From: Massilia sp. Root133 | Lineage (GTDB): Bacteria > Pseudomonadota > Gammaproteobacteria > Burkholderiales > Burkholderiaceae_D | Assembly (NCBI RefSeq): GCF_001426525.1 | Contig: NZ_LMEW01000023.1 | Coordinates: 62,001 to 126,000 of the forward strand | Direction: 5' to 3' | Length of the DNA: 64,000 nt | In this document: positions 1 through 9,960 of the stretch, in pieces | Numbering within the stretch: position 1 is the stretch's first letter | Layout: every line of letters starts with the position of its first letter | Position numbers and translations under genes: made by a program | The notes under the pieces: generated by a model | Database searches by the model: none | What the model was told of the DNA's origin: nothing | What the model saw: the letters and a program-made list of their open reading frames with translations, nothing else

Positions 1-2020
1 TCCGCAGCGCGACGTCGTCGGCCATCACCATCACGTCGTTGAAGAACGCGTCGACGTCGTCACGCAGCTGCGCGAGCGTCTTCAGCGTGCCGGTGAAGTC
101 GCCGCGCTCGAACGCTGCATCGACCTCCGGCTGCACGCGTTGCACGCTGGCGTACAGTGCCTTCTCGGCGGCATCCTGCAGCAGGGCTGCATCGACATTA
201 CCGGCTTGTGCGAGCGCTTCCTCGTTCTTCTTGAGGATGTTCGAGATACGCTTGTTGGCGGCGGCCAGCGACGCGCTTTCGGGCAGCGCGGCGAAGGCCT
301 GCACGGCCTCCAGGCGCTGCACGACGTCGTCCACGCGGTCCGGGTTCTGCGCCAGCACGGCTTCCACCTCGTTCGGCGCGAAGCCGCGGTCGCGCAGCAG
401 GCCGCGCAGGCGGTCCAGCATGAACGCGGTGACGTCGGCCGTCGGGTCCTTGAACGTCGGCATGTAGTCGAACACGCCGGCGGCATCCTTCAACAGGTCG
501 GACAGCGCGAGCGGCAGGCGCTTCTCGACCAGCATGCGCATCACGCCCAGCGCGTGGCGGCGCAGCGCGAACGGGTCCTTCTCGCCGGTCGGCTGCAGGC
601 CGATCGACCAGATGCCGACGAGGGTTTCCAGTTTGTCGGCCAGCGCGACAGCCAGGCCCGTGTTCGTCGTCGGCAGCGCGTCGCCCGAGAAGCGCGGCTG
701 GTAGTGCTCGGACGCGGCCAGCGCCACTTCCTCGTGCTCGCCGTCGTTGCGGGCGTAGTACGTGCCCATGATGCCTTGCAGTTCCGGGAACTCGCCGACC
801 ATGTCGGTCAGCAGGTCGGCCTTCGCCAGCTGCGCGCCGCGTTCGGCCAGCAGCACGTCGTAGCCGAGGCGGCGGGCGATGGCACCGGCGAGGCGCGTGA
901 CGCGCTGCGTGCGTTCGGCCTGTGTGCCGAGCTTGTTGTGGTAGACGACGTTCGCCAGCAGCGGCAGGCGCGATTCCAGCGACTTCTTCTTGTCCTGCTC
1001 GAAGAAGAATTTCGCATCCGACAGGCGCGGGCGCACGACGCGCTCGTTGCCGCCGATGATGGCGGACGGGTCGTCGGTCGCGAGGTTCGAGACGATCAGG
1101 AAGCGCGAGCGCAGCTTGCCGTTCGTATCCGTCAGGGCGAAGTACTTCTGGTTCGTCTGCATCGTCAGGATCAGGCATTCCTGCGGTACGGACAAGAACA
1201 CGTCTTCGAACTGGCATTCGTAGACGACGGGCCATTCGACCAGCGCCGCCACTTCATCCAGCAGCGATTCCGGCATCAGCACCTGGTCGCCGCCGGCCTT
1301 GGCCAGCAGCTGGGTGCGGATCGATTCCTTGCGTTCCTCGGCATTGGCGACGACCTTGCCGAAGACCTTGAGCAGTTCGTTGTAGGCGTCCGCATGGCCG
1401 ATATCGAAGGCGTGGCCGTTCGACAGGAAGCGGTGGCCGAGCGTGCTGCGGCCGGCCTTGAGGCCCAGCAGGGACAGCGGCACGATGGTCTCGCCGTGCA
1501 GCGCCAGCAGCGTGTGCACGGGGCGCACGAACTGCACGGTGGCGCCGTCCGGACGCTGGTAGCTCATCACCTTCGGGATCGGCAGCTTCGCGACCGTCTC
1601 TTCCAGCACCGGCTGCAGGCCTTCGGCCAGGCCGACGCCCGGCGCGGTGTAGGTGTAGAAGAAGCTTTCGGCCTTGCCGTCCTGGGCGCGTTCGAGGTCG
1701 CTGATCTTCAGGTCGGGGAAGCCGAGGGCGGCCAGTTTCTTGGCCAGCGGCGCGGTCGGGTTGCCGTCCTTGTCGAGGGCGACGGTCACCGGCAGGATCT
1801 TCTCGCGGATGGTCTTGTCGGCCGACGTGGCGCGCACGTTGGTGATCGAGACGGCCAGGCGGCGCGGCGTGGCGTAGGTGGTGACGACGCTGTCGGCGTC
1901 CAGGAAATCACGGGCCTTCAGGCCGTTCGCGATGCCGCCCGCGAAAGCGGCGCCCAGTTTCACCAGCGCCTTCGGTGGCAGCTCTTCGGTCTGCAGTTCG
2001 ACGAGTAATGTCTGATTCAT
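1..2020 (-). CDS. glyS: Glycyl-tRNA synthetase beta subunit (3' end cut by window edge)
   Basis: Beta chain of the bacterial alpha2beta2 glycyl-tRNA synthetase, which charges tRNA-Gly in the cytoplasm. The reading frame starts MNQTLLVELQTEELPPKALVK, the usual GlyS N-terminus, and stays open for about 673 codons to base 1, so only the C-terminal end (family length about 690-710) is missing. Family landmarks include the stretch RPVHTLLALHGE and the C-terminal anticodon-binding region. It follows glyQ by 26 bp on the same strand, so the two subunits are almost certainly co-transcribed. The start at 2020 is the first ATG that gives the conserved N-terminus. Confidence 0.95.
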   Translation of the reverse strand, partial: MNQTLLVELQTEELPPKALVKLGAAFAGGIANGLKARDFLDADSVVTTYATPRRLAVSITNVRATSADKTIREKILPVTVALDKDGNPTAPLAKKLAALGFPDLKISDLERAQDGKAESFFYTYTAPGVGLAEGLQPVLEETVAKLPIPKVMSYQRPDGATVQFVRPVHTLLALHGETIVPLSLLGLKAGRSTLGHRFLSNGHAFDIGHADAYNELLKVFGKVVANAEERKESIRTQLLAKAGGDQVLMPESLLDEVAALVEWPVVYECQFEDVFLSVPQECLILTMQTNQKYFALTDTNGKLRSRFLIVSNLATDDPSAIIGGNERVVRPRLSDAKFFFEQDKKKSLESRLPLLANVVYHNKLGTQAERTQRVTRLAGAIARRLGYDVLLAERGAQLAKADLLTDMVGEFPELQGIMGTYYARNDGEHEEVALAASEHYQPRFSGDALPTTNTGLAVALADKLETLVGIWSIGLQPTGEKDPFALRRHALGVMRMLVEKRLPLALSDLLKDAAGVFDYMPTFKDPTADVTAFMLDRLRGLLRDRGFAPNEVEAVLAQNPDRVDDVVQRLEAVQAFAALPESASLAAANKRISNILKKNEEALAQAGNVDAALLQDAAEKALYASVQRVQPEVDAAFERGDFTGTLKTLAQLRDDVDAFFNDVMVMADDVALR

Positions 2021-2046
2021 GGTGTCGTTCTATTCTGTTCTGGGAC

Positions 2047-2946
2047 TCAGGCTTTCGGGAGCATCGGGAAGCCCAGCTTCTCGCGCGAATCGTAATAGGC
2101 CTGGGCGACGAGGCGCGACAGGGTGCGCACGCGGCCGATGTAGGCGGCGCGCTCGGTGACGGAGATCGCGCCGCGCGCATCCAGCAGGTTGAAGCTGTGC
2201 GACGCCTTCATGATCTGCTCGTACGCGGGCAAGGTGAGCGCCAGTTCGATCAGGCGCTTGGCCTCGCTCTCGTGGTTATTGAAAGCCTGGAACAGCAGGT
2301 CCGTGTTCGAGTGCTCGAAGTTGTAGGTCGACTGTTCGACTTCGTTCTGGTGGAAGACGTCGCCGTACGACAGCGTCTTCTTCTCGCCGTTCTCTTCCCA
2401 CTCGGTCCACACGAGGTCATACACGTTCTCGACGCCCTGCAAATACATCGCCAGGCGCTCGATGCCGTAGGTGATCTCGCCCAGCACCGGCTTGCAATCG
2501 AGGCCGCCGACCTGCTGGAAGTACGTGAACTGGGTGACTTCCATGCCGTTCAGCCAGACTTCCCAGCCGAGGCCCCAGGCGCCCAGGGTCGGGCTTTCCC
2601 AGTCGTCCTCGACGAAGCGCACGTCGTTCTTTTTCAGGTCCAGGCCCAGCGCTTCCAGGGAACCCAGGTACAGGTCGAGGATGTTTTCCGGCGCCGGCTT
2701 CAGCACGACCTGGTACTGGTAATAGTGCTGCAGGCGGTTCGGGTTCTCGCCGTAGCGGCCATCCTTCGGGCGGCGCGACGGCTGCACATAGGCGGCGCGC
2801 CACGGTTCCGGTCCGATCGCGCGCAGGAAGGTGCCAGTGTGGAAGGTGCCCGCGCCGACTTCCATGTCGTACGGCTGGAGCAGGGCGCAACCCTGCTTGT
2901 CCCAGTAGGTTTGCAAGGTCAGAATGATTTGTTGGAATGTGAGCAT
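2047..2946 (-). CDS. glyQ: Glycyl-tRNA synthetase alpha subunit
   Basis: Catalytic alpha chain of glycyl-tRNA synthetase. Highly conserved family segments are visible: TLQTYWDKQGC, DMEVGAGTFH, QPSRRPKDGRYGENPNR, GLGWEVWLNGMEVTQFTY and YGDVFHQNEVEQSTYNFE. I use the ATG at 2946 (MLTFQQIILTL, 299 residues) because it matches the length and N-terminus of the E. coli protein. An in-frame GTG at 2979 would add 11 residues but has no better ribosome site. It sits upstream of glyS in a two-gene unit and downstream of lnt on the same strand. Confidence 0.95.
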   Translation of the reverse strand: MLTFQQIILTLQTYWDKQGCALLQPYDMEVGAGTFHTGTFLRAIGPEPWRAAYVQPSRRPKDGRYGENPNRLQHYYQYQVVLKPAPENILDLYLGSLEALGLDLKKNDVRFVEDDWESPTLGAWGLGWEVWLNGMEVTQFTYFQQVGGLDCKPVLGEITYGIERLAMYLQGVENVYDLVWTEWEENGEKKTLSYGDVFHQNEVEQSTYNFEHSNTDLLFQAFNNHESEAKRLIELALTLPAYEQIMKASHSFNLLDARGAISVTERAAYIGRVRTLSRLVAQAYYDSREKLGFPMLPKA

Positions 2947-3047
2947 CTTGTTGGCTTCGCGCGCACGGGGCGCGAACACGGTGAGTTTGCTAAAACACCA
3001 ATTCTAGCGGGTTTTACGGAATGGCTTGAAGTGAATCGCTCGCTATT

Positions 3048-4625
3048 TTAGCCGGTCGCCTGCCGCTGTCGTCCAGCGAGCCAGGCGCCGGCCAGCAGCA
3101 AAGCGCCCAGCGCGAGGAACAGCAGGTTGCCGAAGCGGATGTACGGCGTGCTGCCGGCCATGCCCTGCACCGTCGCCGCCAGGGTGCCCTGGGTATAGAA
3201 CGGCAGCCGCGCGGCGACGTTGCCGCGGCCGTCGATGACGGCGGTGGCGCCGTTGTTCGTGGCGCGCAGCATCGGGCGGCCCGTCTCGAGACTCCGCATG
3301 CGCGAGATCTGCAGGTGCTGCGGGATGGCGGTCGACTCGCCGTACCATGCCAGGTTCGACACGTTCAGCAGCACGGTGGCCGGCTGCGCCTGCGACCGCA
3401 GGTTCTTCGCGATCTCTTCGCCGAACACGTCTTCGTAGCAGACGTTCGGCAGCACCCGCTGGTCCTTCACGGCGAACGGCGCCTGCACGTCCGGGCCGCG
3501 CGTGAAATCGCCCAGCGGGATCTGCATCAGGTCCGTAAACCAGCGAAAGCCCGTCGGGATGAATTCGCCGAACGGCACCAGGTGGTTCTTGTCGTAGCGG
3601 TAGGATTGTCCCTGCGGGCCGATGCCCGCCACGCTGTTCGCGTACACCGTCATGCTGTCGGCCAGCGGGATCCCGAACAGGAACGCGCTACCCGTCCTTG
3701 CCGCGTAGTCGCGGAAGGTCTGCAGGTACCCGGGCGGGAGCTGGTTCGGGAACACGGGGATGGCGGTCTCCGGCGCCGCGATCAGGTCGGCTGGCGCGGC
3801 CGTCATCATGTCGCGGTAGCGCGCGAGGATCATGCCCAGGTGCTCGGCGCTGAATTTCTCGTCCTGGCGGATGTTGCCCTGCACGAGGCGCACGCTGAGC
3901 GGCTTGCCGGCAGGTGCGGTCCACGCGACGTGCTTCAGGCCCCAGCCGGCCAGCAGCAGCGCGGCGAACAGGCCCATGGCGGGCAGCCGGCGGCGCTGGG
4001 TCAGCATCACGAGGCACGCCGAGCACACGGCGACCAGCACGCCGATGCCGTACACGCCGAGGATCGGCGCGAAGCCGCTCAAGGGCGCCGTCACGTGCGC
4101 ATAGCCGGACGCCGCCCAGGGAAAACCGGTAAAGACCCAGCCGCGCATCCATTCCGAGACGCCCCAGCAGGCGGGGAACACGAGCAGCAGGAAGGCGGGG
4201 ACGGGCAGCGACCAGCGCTTGCGCAGCCACGACGAGACGCCCGCCGCGAACGCGCCGAACAGGCCCATGTAAAGACCCAGCAGCGCGATGGCGATGGCGG
4301 ACAGCACGGCCGGCAGGCCGCCGAAGCGGTTCAGCGCGATATATAACCAGTGCATGCCGGCCACGGACCAGCCGAAGCCGAATGCCCAGCCGAGGAACAC
4401 GGCGCGGCGGGTCGAGCTGCCCATGCCGACCTGGTAGAACAAATAGGCGAGGGACAGGAACTGGACGGGCCACCAGCCGAACGGTTCGAACGAGAACAGG
4501 CTCAGGGCGCCGGCCAGCGCCGCGACGGCGAGGCCCGTCATGCTCGGCCGCGTGCCGCGCAGCGCGGGATCGGGCGCCACCGCGGGCTTGCGGCGGCGCC
4601 GCAGGTTCAGGCTGGATGCGATCAA
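3048..4625 (-). CDS. lnt: Apolipoprotein N-acyltransferase
   Basis: Inner-membrane enzyme that adds the third acyl chain to the N-terminal Cys of lipoproteins, the last step of lipoprotein maturation. At 525 residues it has the usual length. Hydrophobic segments fill roughly the first 220 residues, followed by a nitrilase-like domain. The expected Glu-Lys-Cys triad is visible: Glu in AAPETAIP (about residue 285), Lys in KNHLVPFGEF (about 347) and Cys in NVCYEDVFG (about 395). It begins 13 bp after the corC stop, so it is read with corC as in E. coli (ybeX-lnt). The final segment is another hydrophobic anchor. Confidence 0.96.
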   Translation of the reverse strand: MIASSLNLRRRRKPAVAPDPALRGTRPSMTGLAVAALAGALSLFSFEPFGWWPVQFLSLAYLFYQVGMGSSTRRAVFLGWAFGFGWSVAGMHWLYIALNRFGGLPAVLSAIAIALLGLYMGLFGAFAAGVSSWLRKRWSLPVPAFLLLVFPACWGVSEWMRGWVFTGFPWAASGYAHVTAPLSGFAPILGVYGIGVLVAVCSACLVMLTQRRRLPAMGLFAALLLAGWGLKHVAWTAPAGKPLSVRLVQGNIRQDEKFSAEHLGMILARYRDMMTAAPADLIAAPETAIPVFPNQLPPGYLQTFRDYAARTGSAFLFGIPLADSMTVYANSVAGIGPQGQSYRYDKNHLVPFGEFIPTGFRWFTDLMQIPLGDFTRGPDVQAPFAVKDQRVLPNVCYEDVFGEEIAKNLRSQAQPATVLLNVSNLAWYGESTAIPQHLQISRMRSLETGRPMLRATNNGATAVIDGRGNVAARLPFYTQGTLAATVQGMAGSTPYIRFGNLLFLALGALLLAGAWLAGRQRQATG

Positions 4626-4638
4626 TGCAGGACCCGCG

Positions 4639-5550
4639 TCAATCGTGTTCGTCGTCGACGGCCGGGAGTTTTTCCACCAGCAGCACGTGGATCTGGCGCG
4701 CGTCGGCGCGCAGCACTTCGAAACGCAGGTTCTCGAGGTCGAACACCTCGCCCTTGTGCGGCATGCGGCCCAGGTGGCTGGCGACGAGGCCGCCGATGGT
4801 GTCGACGTCGTCCTCGGGCAGGTCGACGCCGATCTCTTCGTTGAACTGCTCGATCTCCGTCAGCGCCTTCACGCGCCAGCGCGAGCCGTGCTGGCCTTCC
4901 CTGATGGAGAGGATGTTGTCTTCTTCCTCGTCGAAGTCGTACTCGTCCTCGATGTCGCCGACGATCTGTTCCAGCACGTCCTCGATGGTGATCAGGCCGG
5001 CCACGCCGCTGTACTCGTCGACGACGATGGCCATGTGGTTGTGGTTCGCGCGGAAGTCGCGCAGCAGCACGTTCAGGCGTTTCGATTCCGGGATGAAGAT
5101 CGCGGGGCGCAGCATGTCGCGCACGTCGAACGATTCTTCCGCGTAGTAGCGCAGCAGGTCCTTGGCGAGCAGGATGCCGACCACCTTGTCGCGCTCGCCC
5201 TCGATGGCGGGGAAGCGCGAGTGCGCCGTTTCCAGCACGATGGGCAGCCATTCCTCGATCGGCTTGGTGATGTCGATCACGTCCATCTGGGAGCGCGGGA
5301 TCATGATGTCGCGCACCGACAGGTCGGACACCTGGAACACGCCCTCGATCATGGAGAGCGCGTCGGCGTCGATGAGGTTGCGTTCGTGGGCGTCGTGCAG
5401 AACTTCCAGCAGTTCGGCGCGGTTTTCGGGCTCGGGGGAAATCAGTGCGGTCAACCGTTCGAACAGCGACCGGTGGGTTTTAACGTCCGAACGGACGTCA
5501 GCAGGGTGCTCGGGCATAGTTGGCGTGAAGCCGTTATTACGATGGGCCAT
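4639..5550 (-). CDS. corC: CorC/YbeX-type CBS-pair protein
   Basis: Cytosolic CBS-domain protein of the HlyC/CorC family, linked in other bacteria to Mg2+ homeostasis and ribosome biology. The protein shows LLEVLHDAHERNLIDADALSM, then two CBS motifs (VRDIMIPRSQMDVIDI and VAGLITIEDVLEQIVGDIEDE) and a C-terminal CorC_HlyC/transporter-associated domain (VDTIGGLVASHLGRMP). The open frame extends to 5649 without a family-like N-terminus. ATG codons at 5550 (MAHRNN) and 5517 (MPEHPADV) are both plausible and the second resembles relatives more. Neither has a strong ribosome site. It is transcribed with lnt but separated from ybeY by an inserted plus-strand gene pair. Confidence 0.88.
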   Translation of the reverse strand: MAHRNNGFTPTMPEHPADVRSDVKTHRSLFERLTALISPEPENRAELLEVLHDAHERNLIDADALSMIEGVFQVSDLSVRDIMIPRSQMDVIDITKPIEEWLPIVLETAHSRFPAIEGERDKVVGILLAKDLLRYYAEESFDVRDMLRPAIFIPESKRLNVLLRDFRANHNHMAIVVDEYSGVAGLITIEDVLEQIVGDIEDEYDFDEEEDNILSIREGQHGSRWRVKALTEIEQFNEEIGVDLPEDDVDTIGGLVASHLGRMPHKGEVFDLENLRFEVLRADARQIHVLLVEKLPAVDDEHD

Positions 5551-5670
5551 AGGATACACCAAAAGCCGGAATGCCTGATTTTTATGCAGGCATCCGGGTT
5601 CAAGCAGGCGTGCGCCATTGCTGCTAGTCTTCGTCCTATAGTTGCTCAATCGCTAAGGAAAGGAATCCCC

Positions 5671-6126
5671 ATGCCCGCCTTGAACGTCAACGGCACCACC
5701 ACCAACCTCGACGTCCCCGACGACATGCCCCTGCTGTGGGCCTTGCGCGACGTGATGGGGCTCACCGGCACGAAGTTCGGCTGCGGCGTCGCCCTGTGCG
5801 GCGCCTGCACCGTGCACCTGGACGGCCAGGCCATCCGCTCGTGCGTGACGCCCGTGTCGGCGGCGGCCGGCAAGAAGATCACGACTATCGAGGCGATCGG
5901 CAACGACCCGGTCGGGGCCAAGGTGCAGGACGCGTGGCGCAAGATCGACGTCGTCCAGTGCGGGTATTGCCAGTCGGGCCAGATCATGTCCGCCACCGCG
6001 CTGCTGCACGCGACGCCGAAGCCGGGCGACGCCGACATCGACAACGCCATGGCCGGCAACATCTGCCGCTGCGGCACGTACAACCGCATCCGCAAGGCGA
6101 TCAAGATCGCATCGGGTCAGGCATGA
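5671..6126 (+). CDS. (2Fe-2S)-binding small subunit of a molybdenum hydroxylase, IorA-like
   Basis: Small electron-transfer subunit of the xanthine-oxidase family, nearest in layout to isoquinoline 1-oxidoreductase alpha subunit or CoxS. The 151-residue protein has an N-terminal plant-type ferredoxin cluster (CGVALCGACTVHLDG) and a C-terminal cluster of four Cys (QCGYCQSGQ and NICRCGTY). Together these hold two 2Fe-2S centres that pass electrons from the molybdenum site. A good ribosome site (AAGGAAAGG) precedes the ATG. The large subunit follows directly. The natural substrate, probably an aldehyde or N-heterocycle, cannot be read from sequence. Confidence 0.9.
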   Translation: MPALNVNGTTTNLDVPDDMPLLWALRDVMGLTGTKFGCGVALCGACTVHLDGQAIRSCVTPVSAAAGKKITTIEAIGNDPVGAKVQDAWRKIDVVQCGYCQSGQIMSATALLHATPKPGDADIDNAMAGNICRCGTYNRIRKAIKIASGQA

Positions 6127-6140
6127 AAGGGGATGACCGC

Positions 6141-8372
6141 ATGGACCAGCTCTCGAACAAACGCCGCCAGTTGTTGAAAGCAGGTGCCGCCGGTGGTGGC
6201 AGCCTGCTGTTCGGCTTCTCGCTGTTCGGCTGTACGAAACAGGGCGACGCGCCGGCCAACGACCGCAAGGAACCGCCGTCCGAAAAGGCCGTCGGCCAGG
6301 CGTCGACCGCGATGACGAACGAGCAGCCGGGCCTTGCGCACGACGCGTTCATCCGCATCGACCGCGAAGGCATCGTCACGCTCATCATCCACAAGGTCGA
6401 GATGGGGCAGGGCACGTTCACGTCGCTGCCGCAGCTGCTGGCCGAGGAACTGGGCGCCGATCTGTCGAAAGTGAAGCTGGAGCAGGCGCCCGCGAACAAC
6501 TCGCTGTACGCCGATGCGCTGCTGGGCGGCCAGGTGACGGGCGGCTCGACATCCATCCGCGCCACCTACAAACCGTTGCGCGAGGCGGGCGCCAAGGTCC
6601 GCACGGTGCTCGTGCAGGCCGCCGCGAAGAACTGGAACGTGGAGCCGGGCGACCTGAAGGTGGTGGGCGGGACGATCCGCCACGACGCGTCGAACCGGCA
6701 GGTGCACTTCGGCGAAGTCGCGGAGGCCGCGTCGAAGCTGAGCTTCCCGGCCGAGGTCAAGCTGAAGGACCCGGCCCAGTTCACGCTGGTCGGCAAGGCG
6801 ATCAAGCGCCTCGATTCGCCCGCCAAGGTGAACGGTTCCGCGCAGTTCGGCATCGATGCGCGCCTGCCCAACATGGGGATCGCCGCGGTGGCGGCGTCGC
6901 CCGTCCTGGGCGGCAAGGTCGCCGCCGTCGACGAGCAGAAGGCCATGGCCGTGAAAGGCGTGCGCCAGGTGCTGCGCATCGAAGGGGCGGTGGCCGTCGT
7001 GGCCGACCACTTCTGGGCCGCGAAACAGGGCCTGCTTGCCGCCGCACCGCGCTTCGACGATGGTCCGAACGCCAACGTCAGCACGGCCGGCATCGTCGCG
7101 GACATGATGAAGGTATCGCAGAACACGGGCGCCATCGCCACCGACAAGGGAGATGCGCTGAAGGCGCTGGATTCCGGGCCGGGCCGGCGCATCGACGTCA
7201 TCTACGAAGTCCCGTTCCTCGCGCACGCGACGATGGAGCCGATGAACTGCACGGTCGACCTGAAGCCGGACGGCTGCGACATCTGGGTCGGCACGCAGGT
7301 GCCGGCGCTGGCGCAGGGCGCGGCCGCGAAGCTCACCGGGCTGCCGCTCGAGAAGGTCCGCGTGCACAACCACTACATCGGCGGCGGCTTCGGGCGCCGG
7401 CTCGAAGTCGACAACGTGATCCAGGCCGTGGAATTCGCCAAGCTGGCCAAGGGGCCGCTGAAGATCGTCTGGACGCGCGAGGAAGACATCCAGCACGACA
7501 TGTACCGCCCCTATTACGTCGACCGCATGTCGGCGCGCATCGACGACAAGGGGATGCCCGTGGCGTGGTTCCACCGCGTGACCGGGTCTTCGATCATGGC
7601 GCGCTTCGCGCCGCCGATGGTCAAGAACGGCGTCGACCCGGATGCGGTGGAAGCGGCGGCCGACATCCAGTATTCGATTCCGGCGATCCGCGTCGAATAC
7701 GTGAGGCACGAACCGCCGGGCCTCGCGACCGCGTTCTGGCGAGGCGTCGGCCCCACGCACAACGTGTTCGTCGTCGAGAGTTTCATCGACGAGCTGGCGT
7801 ACGCGAGCAAGACGGACCCCGTCGCGTTCCGCCGCGCGCTGCTGCAAAAATCGCCGCGCACGCTCGCCGTGCTGAATCTCGCGGCCGAGAAGGCCGGCTG
7901 GGGCAAGCCTTTGAAACCGGTCGCGGGGCGCAAGCTGGGGCGGGGCATCTCGACGCAGTTCGCGTTCGGCAGCTACATGGCGCAGGTGGCGGAGGTGTCG
8001 GTCGGACCGGACGGCGACGTGCGCGTGCACCGCGTCGTGTGCGCGGTGGACTGCGGCCAGAACGTCAACCCGGACACCATCGTCGCGCAGATGGAGGGCG
8101 GCATCGTGTTCGGCGCCAGCGCGGCGCTGTGGGACGAGGTGACGGTCGATAAGGGGCGGGTGCAGCAGTCGAACTTCTCCGACTACCGCGTGATGCGCAT
8201 GCCGGAATCGCCGGCAGTGGAAGTCTATATCGTCAACAGCCACGACGATCCGGGCGGGATCGGCGAGCCGGGGACCGCGGGGATCGCGCCGGCGCTGGCG
8301 AATGCGGTGTTTGCGGCGACCGGAAAGCGGGTGAGGAAGCTGCCGATTGGTGAACAGCTGAAAAAAGCGTAA
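6141..8372 (+). CDS. Molybdopterin-binding large subunit, IorB-like aldehyde/isoquinoline oxidoreductase
   Basis: Catalytic subunit of the two-subunit molybdenum hydroxylase encoded with 5671-6126. Near the N-terminus NKRRQLLKAGAAGGGSLLFG is a Tat-type signal, so the folded enzyme should be exported or tethered in the periplasm, as in other IorB-type proteins. Molybdopterin-domain signatures are IGGGFGRRLEVDN and the C-terminal GIGEPGTAGIAPALANAV, which carries the catalytic Glu of the family. The ATG at 6141 has AAAGGGG eight bases upstream. An ATG at 6123 overlaps the small-subunit stop and would add six residues. No cytochrome subunit or MoCo maturation gene adjoins it. Confidence 0.88.
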   Translation: MDQLSNKRRQLLKAGAAGGGSLLFGFSLFGCTKQGDAPANDRKEPPSEKAVGQASTAMTNEQPGLAHDAFIRIDREGIVTLIIHKVEMGQGTFTSLPQLLAEELGADLSKVKLEQAPANNSLYADALLGGQVTGGSTSIRATYKPLREAGAKVRTVLVQAAAKNWNVEPGDLKVVGGTIRHDASNRQVHFGEVAEAASKLSFPAEVKLKDPAQFTLVGKAIKRLDSPAKVNGSAQFGIDARLPNMGIAAVAASPVLGGKVAAVDEQKAMAVKGVRQVLRIEGAVAVVADHFWAAKQGLLAAAPRFDDGPNANVSTAGIVADMMKVSQNTGAIATDKGDALKALDSGPGRRIDVIYEVPFLAHATMEPMNCTVDLKPDGCDIWVGTQVPALAQGAAAKLTGLPLEKVRVHNHYIGGGFGRRLEVDNVIQAVEFAKLAKGPLKIVWTREEDIQHDMYRPYYVDRMSARIDDKGMPVAWFHRVTGSSIMARFAPPMVKNGVDPDAVEAAADIQYSIPAIRVEYVRHEPPGLATAFWRGVGPTHNVFVVESFIDELAYASKTDPVAFRRALLQKSPRTLAVLNLAAEKAGWGKPLKPVAGRKLGRGISTQFAFGSYMAQVAEVSVGPDGDVRVHRVVCAVDCGQNVNPDTIVAQMEGGIVFGASAALWDEVTVDKGRVQQSNFSDYRVMRMPESPAVEVYIVNSHDDPGGIGEPGTAGIAPALANAVFAATGKRVRKLPIGEQLKKA

Positions 8373-8382
8373 TCCTAAAAAC

Positions 8383-8410
8383 CGTCGTCCCCGCCTGCGC
8401 GGGGACGACG
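8383..8410. repeat. Perfect 12-bp GC-rich palindrome (repeat family A, single head)
   Basis: Arms CGTCGTCCCCGC and GCGGGGACGACG around a CTGC loop, lying in the 42-bp gap between two convergent genes. It could end transcription from both sides. The same palindrome core occurs as paired heads at 40018, 46091 and 50703. Confidence 0.85.
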
Positions 8411-8414
8411 TTGA

Positions 8415-8865
8415 TTAGTTCTCCGCGTACGGATCCGGATACCCGAGCGCTTCCATGATGTCGCGCTCGAGCTGCTCCATCTCCTCCGCTTCCTCGTCCG
8501 TCTCGTGGTCGAAGCCCTGCGCGTGCAATACCCCGTGCACGACGAGGTGCGCCGCGTGTTCCTCGACCGTCTTCTTTTGCTCGTCGGCTTCGCGCTGCAG
8601 CACGTCCGTGCACAGGACGATGTCGGCCTGCGTCGGTTCGTCGTCGGCGATTTCCGCGCCCTCGTTGTAGGCGAAGGTGAGCACGTTGGTGGCGTAGTCC
8701 TTGCCGCGGTATTCGCGGTTCAGGGTCTGGCCTTCCTCGGCGTCGACGAAGCGGATCGCCAGCTCGGCCGGGCCGAGGAGGGCGCCGCGCACCCAGCGCT
8801 CCACCAGTTCGGGCGTGAGGTCCGCTTCGAGGCGGGTGTCGGGGTACTGGACGTCCAGTTCGAGG

Positions 8866-8885
<20 letters not shown>
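8415..8885 (-). CDS. ybeY: Endoribonuclease YbeY (16S rRNA maturation)
   Basis: Single-domain zinc-dependent RNase involved in 16S rRNA 3'-end maturation and ribosome quality control. The signature HGVLHAQGFDH near residue 120 supplies the three His of the H-x3-H-x5-H metal site. The stretch NREYRGKDYATNVLTFAY is the usual conserved block. At 156 residues the length is normal. Its start overlaps the 3' end of the ybeZ gene by 20 bp, which fits translational coupling. In E. coli corC follows ybeY directly; here two plus-strand genes lie between. Confidence 0.96.

Positions 8886-9956
<1,071 letters not shown>

Positions 9957-9960
<4 letters not shown>

Noticed and set aside
140..2008. Plus-strand open frame of 622 codons opposite glyS
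   Set aside because: The composition (QRQARVRRRQ-type) is typical of a shadow, and glyS is unmistakable on the other strand.
5671..8372. Xanthine dehydrogenase or CO dehydrogenase
   Set aside because: No FAD subunit, and the large subunit has a Tat signal and IorB-like layout. The two-subunit form fits isoquinoline/aldehyde oxidoreductases better.
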